The notes beneath the pieces were generated by a model that worked only from the letters and a program-made list of their open reading frames with translations, was not told the origin of the DNA and searched no databases. Below, piece by piece: positions 9,306 through 17,831 of a stretch of DNA of 64,000 nucleotides; the stretch's first letter is position 1, and every line of letters starts with the position of its first letter. A program made the position numbers and the translations under genes. The stretch is from the NCBI RefSeq assembly GCF_900169505.1, contig NZ_LT827021.1:3007400-3071399 (forward strand), written 5' to 3'. Source of the DNA: Arabiibacter massiliensis (GTDB lineage Bacteria > Actinomycetota > Coriobacteriia > Coriobacteriales > Eggerthellaceae).

Positions 9306-9599
9306 GAGGTCGCGACCCGCAGCGCCACCGAATCCTCTGGAAGATGCAAGTTGCGACGGTTCTGCGCGGGCTTTTCTGCAGCGGGTGACAATGACGGTTG
9401 CATTTGCCCAGGTCGCGCTTCTCCAGGGGGATCGCAATGTTTGGCCGCTCCAAATAATTGTTGGAAATGCAACAAAATCCTGCGCAAAACCGTCACAAGT
9501 TGCCGGTGGATGCGCCCGAATGCTAAAGATCGCCAAAGGCCGCGCAGGTCCGTATAATGGGCGGGAGGAGCTCGTCTGTTGATCGAGAGCGAGGGCGCC
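9306..9599. other. intergenic, no gene seen
   Basis: No coding frame with a credible start or similarity. The only signal is a perfect TATAAT at 9553-9558 followed by GGG, 42 bases before the histone-like gene and probably its -10 element. No clear terminator hairpin follows cysK. Confidence 0.5.
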
Positions 9600-9998
9600 A
9601 TGGAAAAGCAGTACATCGAAATCGAGCCCGTCTCCAGCTCGAGCACACTTGAGGCGAAGCGGCAGGAGGCCGAGCCGTGGGCCAAGGGCGCGGCGAAGGG
9701 CGTCGCGAAAGAGGCCGTCGACCAGGTGCGCGAGGCGGCTCCGAAGGCAGTCGGCGCGGCGAAGGCAGCGGTTCCCAAGGTGGCGCACGCGGTGCAGGCT
9801 GCTGCTCCGAAGGCGAAGGCCGTAGCCCGGGGCACGGCCACTGTGGCGAAGAAGGCCGTGCCGGTAGTGAAGGGCGTCGCCAAGGGCGCCGTGTTCGTCG
9901 CGAAGAAAACGGCCCCCATCGTGAAGGCGGCGGGAAAGGGGGCCGTCGCCGCGACCAAGAAGGCCGCCGGCGCAGTGAAGGCTCGCAAGGGGAAATAG
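9600..9998 (+). CDS. histone H1-like Ala/Lys-rich basic protein
   Basis: 132 residues. After an acidic N-terminus (about 1-30) the chain is almost entirely Ala, Lys, Val, Gly and Pro, with recurring AAPKA/VAKKA/VKGVAKGA blocks typical of H1-like nucleoid or DNA-compacting proteins. No transmembrane segment or cysteine. Low-complexity basic tails bind DNA or polyanions non-specifically; a nucleoid role is an inference from composition. Monocistronic, followed by an XRE regulator on the same strand. Confidence 0.7.
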   Translation: MEKQYIEIEPVSSSSTLEAKRQEAEPWAKGAAKGVAKEAVDQVREAAPKAVGAAKAAVPKVAHAVQAAAPKAKAVARGTATVAKKAVPVVKGVAKGAVFVAKKTAPIVKAAGKGAVAATKKAAGAVKARKGK

Positions 9999-10133
9999 GC
10001 GTTCGACCTGCGATGACAACCGCCAGTTGTCGGACGTGCGCGAAAAGCATCCGGAAGTTGGTTGAGGTAACCTCGGTTTCGGTGCATGATGCGAGGCGAG
10101 AAAGCGGTGCTTCGCAAGCGAGAGGAGACGCCC

Positions 10134-10943
10134 ATGAGCTTCCGAGACAACCTCCAGCATCTGCGCGACACGCAGGACATGAGCCAGGCCGACCTGGCGC
10201 AACAGCTTGGCGTGAGCCGCCAGTCGGTGGCGAAGTGGGAGGCCGAGAAGAGCTACCCTGAGATGGACAAGCTCATCAAGATCTGCGACCTGTTCGACTG
10301 CTCGCTCGACGACCTCGTGCGGGGCGATCTTGCCGCCCCGGATTCCACGGAGTTGGCGACCCTCGAAGAGCCGGCTGTCTCCGAAGGGCTGGCGGAGGTC
10401 GACGCATGCGGCTACGACGACCACATGCGTCGCCGCGCATGGGACTACGCGGCCGGCGTTGCCGCGGTTTTCACAGGTTTCGGCGTGGGCGTCAACTTCA
10501 CGTACACCGGGCCGGGTGCCTCGCCGCTGCCGTTCATCATCTGCTTCGCGATCGGGGTTGCAGTGGCGCTCTTCTTCGTGGAGCCGGCGCGCGCGGCACA
10601 TCGGGCGTTTCGGCAGGAGCATCCTCATGTCGATGACTTCTACACTGCCGACCAGAAAGCCGAGGCGCGCAACGCGAAAGGAGGCGTCGTCGTCGGTGCC
10701 GTCCTGCTCGTGGCGGCAGGCTTGATCGTCCCGAGCTTGATCTCCGGGCTTTTCAGCCAGTTCGCCTTCTCGGCAGTAACGATGTTCGGATGTTTCGGCT
10801 TGGCGGCGGCGCTGGTCGTGTACTCCGTCATGATGGATCGTCGCACCGACGTTGCCCGGTACAACCGCCTCTCCGCGGTCGCGCCTGTCGCCGAGCCCGA
10901 AACGTCCTCGACCTCGACGGCGGGCGACGCTGCGGCGGGTTAG
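10134..10943 (+). CDS. XRE-family regulator with C-terminal membrane domain
   Basis: 269 residues. Residues 1-65 are a HTH_3 domain (SQADLAQQLGVSRQSVAKWE) of the kind common in Firmicutes and Coriobacteriia. The rest contains about four hydrophobic segments, so this is a membrane-tethered transcription factor. AGAGGAG precedes the ATG; an upstream in-frame ATG at 10086 lacks a good site. The C-terminal stop overlaps the convergent YhcG-like gene by four bases. Signal and targets unknown. Confidence 0.8.
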   Translation: MSFRDNLQHLRDTQDMSQADLAQQLGVSRQSVAKWEAEKSYPEMDKLIKICDLFDCSLDDLVRGDLAAPDSTELATLEEPAVSEGLAEVDACGYDDHMRRRAWDYAAGVAAVFTGFGVGVNFTYTGPGASPLPFIICFAIGVAVALFFVEPARAAHRAFRQEHPHVDDFYTADQKAEARNAKGGVVVGAVLLVAAGLIVPSLISGLFSQFAFSAVTMFGCFGLAAALVVYSVMMDRRTDVARYNRLSAVAPVAEPETSSTSTAGDAAAG

Positions 10944-11563
10944 GCGGTCTCGTCCGGGTCGATCGTTCCTTCGAGGGCGTCATACTGGCGCTTGATCTCC
11001 ACGCGCAACTCCTCCTCCGAGGGGAGGTTGGGCAGGCACTTCGACACGAATATCTGGCGTTCGCCCTCGGGCGGCGCGACGAGGGTCGGCTTGCCGAGGA
11101 GTCGCTCGTAGGCGAAGGAGCTTATCTGACGTTTGAGCTCGCGTACGCTCCAACTCTCCTTGATGCATTCGTCCAGGTAGAACTGGCGGGCGTCCTCTTT
11201 GGAAACGCGCATGAGCTCGCAGTAGTGGCTCCAACTCAATTGGTCAGACAGTGTCTGACCAATTGGGAATGCTAGGTAGAACCGGCGCATGTTCTTGAGA
11301 TTCGTGGTTGTGAACCCCTTGCCGAAGTCGGTGGTCATGCGCTTCGACAGCTGCTGGATGAGCTTCGCGCCGTACTCGGCGCGCGTGAGCCCCTTCTGCT
11401 TGGCCACGATGCTTTCGCCGATGTGCCAGTACGCCTGCACCATGGCGAAGTTCGCCGCTGAGTACGCGTGTTTGCGGGCGCTCGCCATGATCTCGCCGAT
11501 CTGCGCATAGAACGCAGGATCGACCAAGTTGCCGGATCTTTCGAGATTGCTTTCTTCGGTCAT
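10940..11563 (-). CDS. DUF1016/YhcG-like protein lacking the nuclease core
   Basis: 207 residues. Residues about 10-150 match the DUF1016 N-terminal domain (YWHIGESIV, YGAKLIQQLSKRM, GFTTTNLKNMRRFYLAFP, WSHYCELMRV). Full YhcG proteins are about 340-370 residues with a PD-(D/E)XK nuclease after this point. Here the sequence jumps to FVSKCLPNLPSEEELRVEIKRQ, which resembles the extreme C-terminus of the full family. The catalytic core therefore appears to have been deleted in frame. It may be a decayed nuclease or a domain kept as a binding module. Confidence 0.72.
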   Translation of the reverse strand: MTEESNLERSGNLVDPAFYAQIGEIMASARKHAYSAANFAMVQAYWHIGESIVAKQKGLTRAEYGAKLIQQLSKRMTTDFGKGFTTTNLKNMRRFYLAFPIGQTLSDQLSWSHYCELMRVSKEDARQFYLDECIKESWSVRELKRQISSFAYERLLGKPTLVAPPEGERQIFVSKCLPNLPSEEELRVEIKRQYDALEGTIDPDETA

Positions 11564-11896
11564 TTTCTTCCCTTTCCTGCCTGATGGATGGACGGGCGGC
11601 GAGGGGAAGGTATGCCGAAACGTAAGGGAAATGCGGGACGCCGCCTTCGATGCTGTGCAAGCCTTCAGCGTCTCCGATGTGCTGGTAGCAGTATAGCGCG
11701 CTTTTCGAGCAAAGTTGATATATGCATGTAATACACATGCTACGTCCTAAAATACCCGGTGGTGCTTTGCGTTGTCGCAGTAATGCCCCCTGGGTACCAT
11801 GGCCTAGCGGCGGCGAGGATTGCCGCGAGCGGATAGAGGCAGCAGCTCCCGTGTTATCATGATGGCGAACAACACGGCATGGCGAAGGAGCGCATC
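11564..11896. other. intergenic, divergent promoter region with palindrome
   Basis: Between the minus-strand YhcG-like gene and queD. A minus-strand TATACT lies at 11690-11695. The inverted repeat GCATGT-AATAC-ACATGC (11724-11740) sits upstream of it and could be an operator. On the plus strand TATCAT at 11855-11860, followed by GATGG, is a plausible queD -10. No coding sequence is convincing here. Confidence 0.45.
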
Positions 11897-12319
11897 ATGT
11901 ACGGACTGAAAACCGAGGCCAGCTTCGACTCGGCCCATTTCCTGACCGACTATTACGGCAAGTGCGAGAACCTGCACGGGCACCGCTGGCGCGTGGTGGT
12001 GCACCTCGCGGTGGACGACCTGCAGGCCGAGGGCACGATGCGCGACATGGTGCTCGACTTCGGTGTGTTCAAGCGCGCGGTGCGCGATCTGGCCGAGGCG
12101 CTGGACCACACATTCCTCGTGGAGGAGGGCTCGCTCGCCCCGGCGACGCTGGCGGCCCTTGAGTCCGAGGGATTCAGCCTGTTCAACCTGCCCTTCCGCA
12201 CCACGGCGGAGAACCTGGCGCGCTACTTCTGCGACTGCCTGGTGGAGCAGGGGCTGCCCGTGTCCCAGGTGGAGATGTACGAGACGCCGAACAACTGCGC
12301 CGTCTACCGTCCGCGGTAG
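11897..12319 (+). CDS. queD: 6-carboxytetrahydropterin synthase, QueD family
   Basis: 140 residues. Zinc ligands H14 (SAHFL), H27 and H29 (LHGH) and the nearby C23 (KCENLHGH) are present, as is the C-terminal VEMYETPNNCAVYRP block. QueD converts 7,8-dihydroneopterin triphosphate to carboxytetrahydropterin in 7-deazaguanine (queuosine/preQ0) synthesis. GAAGGAG precedes the ATG at 11897. No queC, queE or queF lies nearby, so it is separated from the rest of the pathway or serves another pterin route. Confidence 0.88.
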   Translation: MYGLKTEASFDSAHFLTDYYGKCENLHGHRWRVVVHLAVDDLQAEGTMRDMVLDFGVFKRAVRDLAEALDHTFLVEEGSLAPATLAALESEGFSLFNLPFRTTAENLARYFCDCLVEQGLPVSQVEMYETPNNCAVYRPR

Positions 12320-12340
12320 GGCGGCCGAGAAAGGGGCGTC

Positions 12341-13105
12341 GTGGGCAAAGGCGCGCTGTATCGCCAGATGGCTAAGCAAATCGGCGGGCTCATGGTCATG
12401 GCGGTGCGCTATGACGGCAAGGAGCCGGACAAGCGTACCGGGGCCTCGCTTGTCGAGTACGCATTACCGTTTGAAGGAGTGTGGACGGTGCTCAACGGCG
12501 GCGTGGATGAGAAGACGTCGCATTCGTGGGACGTGCTCACCCAGCGCTACGCCTACGACTTCGTGGTGCTCGACGACGAAGGGCGCAGCTGCCCGTCCGA
12601 CGCCGACCCGGCCGATCCAACTTCGTACTACTGCTACGGCTTGCCGGTGCTCGCGCCCGCCGACGGGGTGGTGGTCGAGGCGGGGCGATCGTGCCCTGAC
12701 GCGCCGATTGCGCTTGATGGCACGGTGCGCTGCGGCGGGGGAGACATCCGCGGCAACTACGTTCTCATCGACCACAGGAACGACGAGTTCTCGTGCCTGT
12801 GTCATTTGAAGCCGGGCGGCGTGCTGGTGGCGGCGGGCCAGCGGGTGCAACGCGGGCAGCAAATCGGAATCTGTGGAAGCTCCGGCTGCAGTTCCCATCC
12901 GCACCTGCACTTCCATATCCAGAAGGGCCGGAGCTTTTACACCTCGCCCGGCGTGCCGGTGCGGTTCGCCGGCGTCGCGGCTGCTCCCGCGCCGAACTAC
13001 GAGGCAGCCGACCCGCGCCCGGTGCCGCCGAAGGCCTACGACGATTTCCCACCGTTCCTCACGCGCGGTCTGCGCGTGGAGCCTGCGTGCGGGGAATCGG
13101 CCTGA
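12341..13105 (+). CDS. M23-family metallopeptidase-like protein
   Basis: 254 residues. The M23 (LytM) fold is indicated by LPVLAPADGVVVEA near residue 101 and by the zinc motif HPHLHFH (H186-H192). The first motif is HSWD near residue 61 with AYDF following. No signal peptide is visible, unusual for a peptidoglycan hydrolase, so it may be cytoplasmic or act on another substrate. The start is a GTG 21 bases after queD with GAAAGGGGCG upstream, so it is probably in an operon with queD. Confidence 0.78.
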   Translation: MGKGALYRQMAKQIGGLMVMAVRYDGKEPDKRTGASLVEYALPFEGVWTVLNGGVDEKTSHSWDVLTQRYAYDFVVLDDEGRSCPSDADPADPTSYYCYGLPVLAPADGVVVEAGRSCPDAPIALDGTVRCGGGDIRGNYVLIDHRNDEFSCLCHLKPGGVLVAAGQRVQRGQQIGICGSSGCSSHPHLHFHIQKGRSFYTSPGVPVRFAGVAAAPAPNYEAADPRPVPPKAYDDFPPFLTRGLRVEPACGESA

Positions 13106-13403
13106 AAATGCAATGTCGTTGAGTTATGCACCCTTCTGCAGGGCCCGATACGGCCTATTGACGCAAGGAAGGGCCTCGCTCGCACTGAAACCCCAGGTCT
13201 CGACTTCGAGGCATTCCGCTCGGACACGAGAAGAAGGTGCATAACTCAACGACATTGCAGTTTCGGGGCCGTTTCGGCAGCGCAAGGGTGCACAACTCGA
13301 TGACTTTGCACCTGAACCAGGTTTGCTTCAGGCGTCCTGCGCCATTCAACGGATTTCGGCGACTGGCGCCTCGCGCGCAAACGGCCCCTGAACGCTGCGA
13401 GGG
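13106..13403. other. intergenic holding interspersed element copy A
   Basis: Non-coding stretch between the peptidase and the TetR regulator. Nearly all of it is the 203-bp repeat listed separately. The TetR promoter follows. Confidence 0.7.
13108..13310. repeat. 203-bp interspersed element, copy A
   Basis: Three related half-sites of the form GTGCANAACTCG..GACNTTGCA lie at 13108-13131 (inverted), 13237-13259 and 13288-13310. Start-to-start spacings are 129 and 51 bases, identical in copies B and C. The 105-base interior is diverged but alignable with the other copies (shared CAGGTC..GA block). The first two half-sites form a long-range inverted repeat. No open reading frame is conserved between copies. 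Confidence 0.9.
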
Positions 13404-13432
13404 TTGACAGTTGCTTCGCGTCCTGATTTAAT
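13404..13432 (+). promoter_or_regulatory. promoter and operator of the TetR/FMN-binding operon
   Basis: TTGACA (13404-13409), a 17-base spacer and TTTAAT (13427-13432) make a strong sigma-70 promoter. TTTAATT is repeated at 13427 and about 17 bases downstream (13444), giving a TTTAATTGAAC..GGTTTAATTAA element over the -10 and start region. This is a likely autoregulatory TetR operator. Confidence 0.75.
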
Positions 13433-13467
13433 TGAACTCACGGTTTAATTAAAGAGGGAGGAATGGC

Positions 13468-14109
13468 GTGGGTCGGAGAAAGAAGGAGCCGCGAGGCGCG
13501 CACCGGGAGCACATCGCCCAGGCGGCGCAGGAGCTTTTCGCGCGGAGGGGCATTGCGGCAACCACGATGGACGACATCGCGAACGCCGCCGGATACAGCA
13601 AGGCCACCCTCTACGTCTACTTCAAGAACAAAGAGGAGATCGTGAGCGTCCTGGTGCTGGAAAGCATGAGGCGCCTCGACGACTCCCTTTCCGACGCGTT
13701 GGCGAAGCGGGAGGGTACGAAGGAGCGCTACGGCCTGATATGTGAGGGATTGGCGCGCTACCAGGAGGAATTCCCCTTCTACTTCAAAATGGCGCTCGAC
13801 AAGATCAACGTCGATTTCGCGGACGGGGGCTTCGCGCCGGAGGATGCGGAGGCGTATCGCGTGGGCGAGGAGATAAACGAGAAGCTGAAAAGCTTCCTGG
13901 CAGAGGGGATCGAGAGAGGCGAGCTGCGCGACGATTTGCAGGTCATGCCCACCATCTACGCCTTCTGGGGCATGCTTTCCGGCTTCATACAGCTTGCGTC
14001 CAACAAGGAGGACTACCTGGAAAGCGCGCTGGGGCTGCCGAGGCAGCGCTTCCTCGACTACGGGTTCCAGCTGCTGTACGACTCAATTGCGGAAGGGGCG
14101 AAGCGATGA
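13468..14109 (+). CDS. TetR/AcrR family transcriptional regulator
   Basis: 213 residues. The N-terminal helix-turn-helix is typical (RRGIAATTMDDIANAAGYSKATLYVYFKNKEEI, about residues 26-58). The C-terminal ligand-binding domain is unassigned. The GTG at 13468 is preceded by GAGGGAGG and begins GRRKKEPRGAHR; an overlapping ATG at 13463 is in another frame. It overlaps the downstream FMN-binding gene by four bases and probably represses itself and that gene from the operator upstream. Confidence 0.88.
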   Translation: MGRRKKEPRGAHREHIAQAAQELFARRGIAATTMDDIANAAGYSKATLYVYFKNKEEIVSVLVLESMRRLDDSLSDALAKREGTKERYGLICEGLARYQEEFPFYFKMALDKINVDFADGGFAPEDAEAYRVGEEINEKLKSFLAEGIERGELRDDLQVMPTIYAFWGMLSGFIQLASNKEDYLESALGLPRQRFLDYGFQLLYDSIAEGAKR

Positions 14110-14516
14110 TACTCGGAATGGACAAGGGGAAGGTTGCGCTGGTTGTTGTTTGCGTGGCGCTGCTTGTGGGGCTCGTGTTCCTCGTCGTGTACCTGAAAAG
14201 CGTCGCGGATTACCAGCGGGCCGTGAAGGACCTGGTCGTGCGCGAGGTCGCCCTCACGGACGTTGCCGACGGCACGTTTGCGGGCGCCTGCGATGTCGGT
14301 TTCATCTCGGCGAAGGTCGAGGTGACGGTGCAAGCCGGGAGGATAACCGACATCGCGCTTGTGGAGCATAAGAACGAGCGCGGCGCGCCTGCGGAGGCCA
14401 TCATCGGGGACATGGTGGCCGCGCAGAGAATCGACGTCGACGCCGTGACGGGCGCGACGAATTCGAGCACCGTGCTGAAGAAGGCCGTGGAGAACGCCCT
14501 GCGGAAGGGCCTGTAG
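14106..14516 (+). CDS. membrane-anchored FMN-binding domain protein
   Basis: 136 residues: one N-terminal transmembrane helix (about 8-30) and an extracytoplasmic FMN-binding domain. DAVTGATNSST (112-122) is the flavinylation motif in which ApbE attaches FMN to a threonine, probably T118. Such proteins carry electrons outside the membrane in anaerobic respiration and extracellular electron transfer. Translationally coupled to the TetR gene. No ApbE or partner reductase lies nearby, so the electron donor and acceptor are unknown. Confidence 0.85.
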   Translation: MILGMDKGKVALVVVCVALLVGLVFLVVYLKSVADYQRAVKDLVVREVALTDVADGTFAGACDVGFISAKVEVTVQAGRITDIALVEHKNERGAPAEAIIGDMVAAQRIDVDAVTGATNSSTVLKKAVENALRKGL

Positions 14517-14519
14517 GCC

Positions 14520-15425
14520 TCACTCCCAGAAGCCGCGCGCGGCGTCGAGGATGTCGGCCGCCGGCAGGAGGGTGGCGTCGGCGATGTCGGTTCCCGTTTC
14601 GTCGAGGAAGCGTCTGACCAGGTGGTAGCCGCAGGCGTAGCCGGCGCAGTAGGGCAGGCCTCGGGTGGGGTAGCCCATGAGCGCGGCCGTCTCGTCGCCG
14701 TAGAGGTAGGCCGAGAGCTCGGCCAGCCCCTGCGCGCCCAGGCCCGCGTGCACGAGCGGCTTCACCTGCTCGAGCGCCTCCGGCGTGGTGCGCGTGACCC
14801 ATGGACCCGCCAGCTCCTCGCCGAACAGCTCCACGGCGAAGTTCTCGGCCAGCCCTTCGCTGACCAGCATCTCGCCGAGCGTGATGTCGTTTCGCCACTT
14901 TACGAACTGGAAGCGCACGTTGTGGTTCGTCTCGTGCGCGAGCGCCGCGAGCAGACGGCGCATGGTGCGCTCGCCCGGCACGAGCCACGCGAAGATGCTC
15001 CCGGGGATGCCGCCGTCGCCGCAGTAGCCTTCGTTCACCCGCACGACGGGGCTCTCTGGATTCGCCAAAAGCACGGTGAAGCGGTACGCCTGGCGGGGAA
15101 GGGCGATGCCTCGCGCGTCGAAGCGCTCAAGCGAGCGCTCGACGGCGTGCTGGCATGCGTCCCAGAACGCGTCGTCGCCCAGGAGCCGCACGGCATCGGC
15201 CCAGCTGTCGTCCACGCGCGCGGGCGGCAGGATGCCGAGCATCTCGCTGGCCATGACCACGTCGTAGCCGCCGGGTTGGGGCGCCTTCAGCGGCACGTGG
15301 TAGCAGTCCCACTTCTCCTTGAAAGGGGCCATGAGCTGGTGGCGGTACGCATCGGCGCGCTTCTCGGCCGGCGCGTCGATCATGGCGCGGTAGGCGGCGT
15401 CGGAGCGCACGGGCTGCACGTCCAT
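14520..15425 (-). CDS. DUF2268/YjaZ-like predicted Zn-dependent protease
   Basis: 301 residues. HETNH (H164, E165, H168) is the HExxH-type zinc motif of the DUF2268/YjaZ family; SEGLAENFA further on supplies the third ligand region (E). No signal peptide or membrane segment. The stop lies three bases from the convergent FMN-binding gene. Physiological substrate unknown. Confidence 0.8.
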   Translation of the reverse strand: MDVQPVRSDAAYRAMIDAPAEKRADAYRHQLMAPFKEKWDCYHVPLKAPQPGGYDVVMASEMLGILPPARVDDSWADAVRLLGDDAFWDACQHAVERSLERFDARGIALPRQAYRFTVLLANPESPVVRVNEGYCGDGGIPGSIFAWLVPGERTMRRLLAALAHETNHNVRFQFVKWRNDITLGEMLVSEGLAENFAVELFGEELAGPWVTRTTPEALEQVKPLVHAGLGAQGLAELSAYLYGDETAALMGYPTRGLPYCAGYACGYHLVRRFLDETGTDIADATLLPAADILDAARGFWE

Positions 15426-15579
15426 AGGGGCGTCCTCTCTCGCAGGTTCGCGCGCCCGTCTTCGAGCGCGCCGCCCATGCTACGGCCTCACGCTGCGGGA
15501 GAGTCAAGGAAATTCGCGAAGTTTTTCGTCTGCGGCCGCACGGATCGCGTCTAGGATTCGTTATAGGCAGGTAGAGGAG

Positions 15580-16095
15580 GTGGAGCGGGGCGTGTTGAAC
15601 AGGCAGCGGGACGGCGAGGCGTTCGAACGGCTAGTCGAGGAGCACTACGACGACGTGCTGGCGTACTGCCGGCGGCACGCGCCGTCGTACGACGAGGCAC
15701 CGGACGTGGCGCAGGAGGCGTTTCTGCGCTTCGTGCGCAGCGGGCGCTCGCCGGCGGACGGCAAGCCGCTCGCGTACCTGTTCACCATCGCACGCAACCT
15801 CTGCATCGACGCGGCGCGCGCGAAGCGTCCGCCCGCGGCATCCCTCGACGTGGACGTGCCCGATCGCTCGCCCGGCGCCGACCCGGCGGACGCGTGCGCG
15901 GGCAGCGAGGTGGGCGCGCTGGTGGAGGCGCTCGACCAGGAGCTGCGCGAGGTGGTGGAGCTGCGCTTCGACCAGGGCTTCAAGGTGGGCGAGATCGCGA
16001 GTGTCCTGGGCGTGTCGCGCTTCGCGGTGAACCGGCGGCTCAACCGGGCGCTGTCCGAGCTGCGCCGCGGATTGGAAGGAAGGGAAGGCGCATGA
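15580..16095 (+). CDS. ECF-type RNA polymerase sigma factor
   Basis: 171 residues. Region 2 (EEHYDDVLAYCRRHAPSYDEAPDVAQEAFLRF and LFTIARNLCID) and region 4 (ELREVVELRFDQGFKVGEIASVLGVSRFAVNRRLNRAL) are intact. The start is probably the GTG at 15580, after GTAGAGGAGG; GTG/TTG codons at 15592 and 15595 are alternatives. It overlaps the next gene by four bases and heads a sigma/membrane protein/ABC operon, suggesting envelope-stress or peptide-antibiotic response. No classical zinc-finger anti-sigma factor is present. Confidence 0.85.
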   Translation: MERGVLNRQRDGEAFERLVEEHYDDVLAYCRRHAPSYDEAPDVAQEAFLRFVRSGRSPADGKPLAYLFTIARNLCIDAARAKRPPAASLDVDVPDRSPGADPADACAGSEVGALVEALDQELREVVELRFDQGFKVGEIASVLGVSRFAVNRRLNRALSELRRGLEGREGA

Positions 16096-16898
16096 ATGCA
16101 ACGAGCCGGAAGGATGTCGAGCGGCTGCTGAGCGCGCACTACCGCGCCGAGCGCGGCGCGCCGGACGCGGCCGGCAAGACGGCCACCCTTGCGGCCGTGC
16201 GCGCGGAGGCGGCGGCGGGCACGGCAGACTGCGAGACCTCGTCTGCGGTTTCGTTCGCCGGGTTCGTCGCCGCGCAGGCACGCTTCATCCACCTGCGCGT
16301 ATGGGCGGCCCAGCTCGTGCTCGTGGTGGCGATGATCGCGGCGTGTGCGTTCGAGGGCTTCACGCCGAACGGCCTCTCGTTCGCATCGGGCGTGCTGGCG
16401 GCGGCCACGGTGCTCGTAGGGTTGCCCGACCTCGTGTCCAGCGCCGCTCATCGGGTGGCCGAGCTCGAGTACGCCTGCCGCTTCGACTGCCGCGCGGTCG
16501 CGCTCGCCCGGCTCATCGTGCTGGGCTGCGCCGACGTGGTGGCGGTCACGGCCATCGCGCTCGCCGCGCCCGTCGCGTTGGGGGCCGACCCCTTCGCGTC
16601 GCTCGTGCACGCGTGCGTCCCGTTCTTCCTCACCTGCGCGGGCGCGCTTCTCATCGTGCGGCGGTGCGCGCCGGTGCAGGCGCTGCCGCTCGCCTGCGTG
16701 TGGGCGCTGCTCGTGATGGCGGCGGCCTACGGGGCGTTCATGCTCGCACCCGACCTCTACGCCCTCGCCTCCACCTGGGCTTGGGCACTCGTGGCGGCGG
16801 CCTCGCTTCTGTGGACGGCCCGCGAGGTGCGCGCGTGGCTCGCGGGCATCGCCGGCGGCCTGGACGTTTTCTCGCCCTCCTCATCGGCCCTACGATAG
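16092..16898 (+). CDS. membrane protein coupled to the ECF sigma factor
   Basis: 268 residues. A cytoplasmic N-terminus (about 1-70) is followed by about six transmembrane segments. Its position directly after the sigma gene with ATGA overlap, and its soluble N-terminus, suggest an anti-sigma or sensor role, but no HxxxCxxC zinc motif is seen. It precedes an ABC transporter pair by 15 bases. Unrecognised family. Confidence 0.65.
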   Translation: MNATSRKDVERLLSAHYRAERGAPDAAGKTATLAAVRAEAAAGTADCETSSAVSFAGFVAAQARFIHLRVWAAQLVLVVAMIAACAFEGFTPNGLSFASGVLAAATVLVGLPDLVSSAAHRVAELEYACRFDCRAVALARLIVLGCADVVAVTAIALAAPVALGADPFASLVHACVPFFLTCAGALLIVRRCAPVQALPLACVWALLVMAAAYGAFMLAPDLYALASTWAWALVAAASLLWTAREVRAWLAGIAGGLDVFSPSSSALR

Positions 16899-16913
16899 CA
16901 AGGAGCAACCCCT

Positions 16914-17831
16914 ATGGAACTGACCATTGACCGGCTGAGCAAGCAGTTCGGGTCGAAGATCGCGGTCGACCGCGTGTCGGCGAGCCTCGTGCCCGGCGTG
17001 TACGGCCTTCTGGGCGCGAACGGCGCGGGCAAGACCACCCTCATGCGCATGGTGTGCGACGTGCTGCGTCCCACCTCCGGCGAGATCCGCTTCGACGGCC
17101 GCGACGTGCGTGCGCTCGGCGACGGGTACCGCGCGCGGCTGGGGTACCTGCCGCAGGACTTCGGCTCCTATCCCGACTTCACGGCGCTTGACTTCATGTT
17201 GTACCTGGCCGCGCTCAAGGGGCTCGACCGCCATGCGGCGCGCCGCCGCTCGCTCGCGCTGTTGGAGACGGTGGGCCTCGCCGACGTGGCGCGGCAGAAG
17301 ATTCGCACGTTCTCCGGCGGCATGAAGCAGCGCCTCGGCATCGCGCAGGCCGTGCTGAACGACCCGGCCATCCTGGCGCTCGACGAGCCCACGGCCGGCC
17401 TCGACCCGAAGGAGCGCGTGCGCTTCCGCAACCTCATCGCCAGCTTCGCGCAGGACAAGATAGTGATCCTGTCCACGCACATCGTGTCGGACGTGGAGTA
17501 CATCGCCGACGAGATCCTGGTCATGCGCGCGGGCGGCTTCATCATGCAGGGCGCGCCCGCCGATATCGTGGGCGCCGTGGCGGGGAAGGTGTGGGAGTGC
17601 CACGTAGACGCGCGGCAGGCCGAAGCGCTGGCGGCGACGAGCTGCGTGAGCAACGTCCACTACGCCGCCGACGGGCACGCGGTGGCGCGCGTCGTGGCCG
17701 ATGAGCCCCCGGTGCCCGGCGCGAACCCGCTTGAGCCGACGTTGGAGGATGTATACCTGTACGTGTTCCGCGATGCGGTGGAGTCCGTAGCGCCCGCCGT
17801 GCCCGCATCCCAAGGAGGCCGCCATGTTTGA
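16914..17831 (+). CDS. ABC transporter ATP-binding protein
   Basis: 305 residues. Walker A GANGAGKTT (34-42), the Q-loop in YLPQDFG, signature FSGGMKQR, Walker B ILALDEPTAGLD and the switch His in STH are all present. The C-terminal extension after about residue 215 is typical of drug/bacteriocin exporters. Paired with the permease downstream (8-base overlap). RBS AAGGAG precedes the ATG. Confidence 0.92.
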   Translation: MELTIDRLSKQFGSKIAVDRVSASLVPGVYGLLGANGAGKTTLMRMVCDVLRPTSGEIRFDGRDVRALGDGYRARLGYLPQDFGSYPDFTALDFMLYLAALKGLDRHAARRRSLALLETVGLADVARQKIRTFSGGMKQRLGIAQAVLNDPAILALDEPTAGLDPKERVRFRNLIASFAQDKIVILSTHIVSDVEYIADEILVMRAGGFIMQGAPADIVGAVAGKVWECHVDARQAEALAATSCVSNVHYAADGHAVARVVADEPPVPGANPLEPTLEDVYLYVFRDAVESVAPAVPASQGGRHV

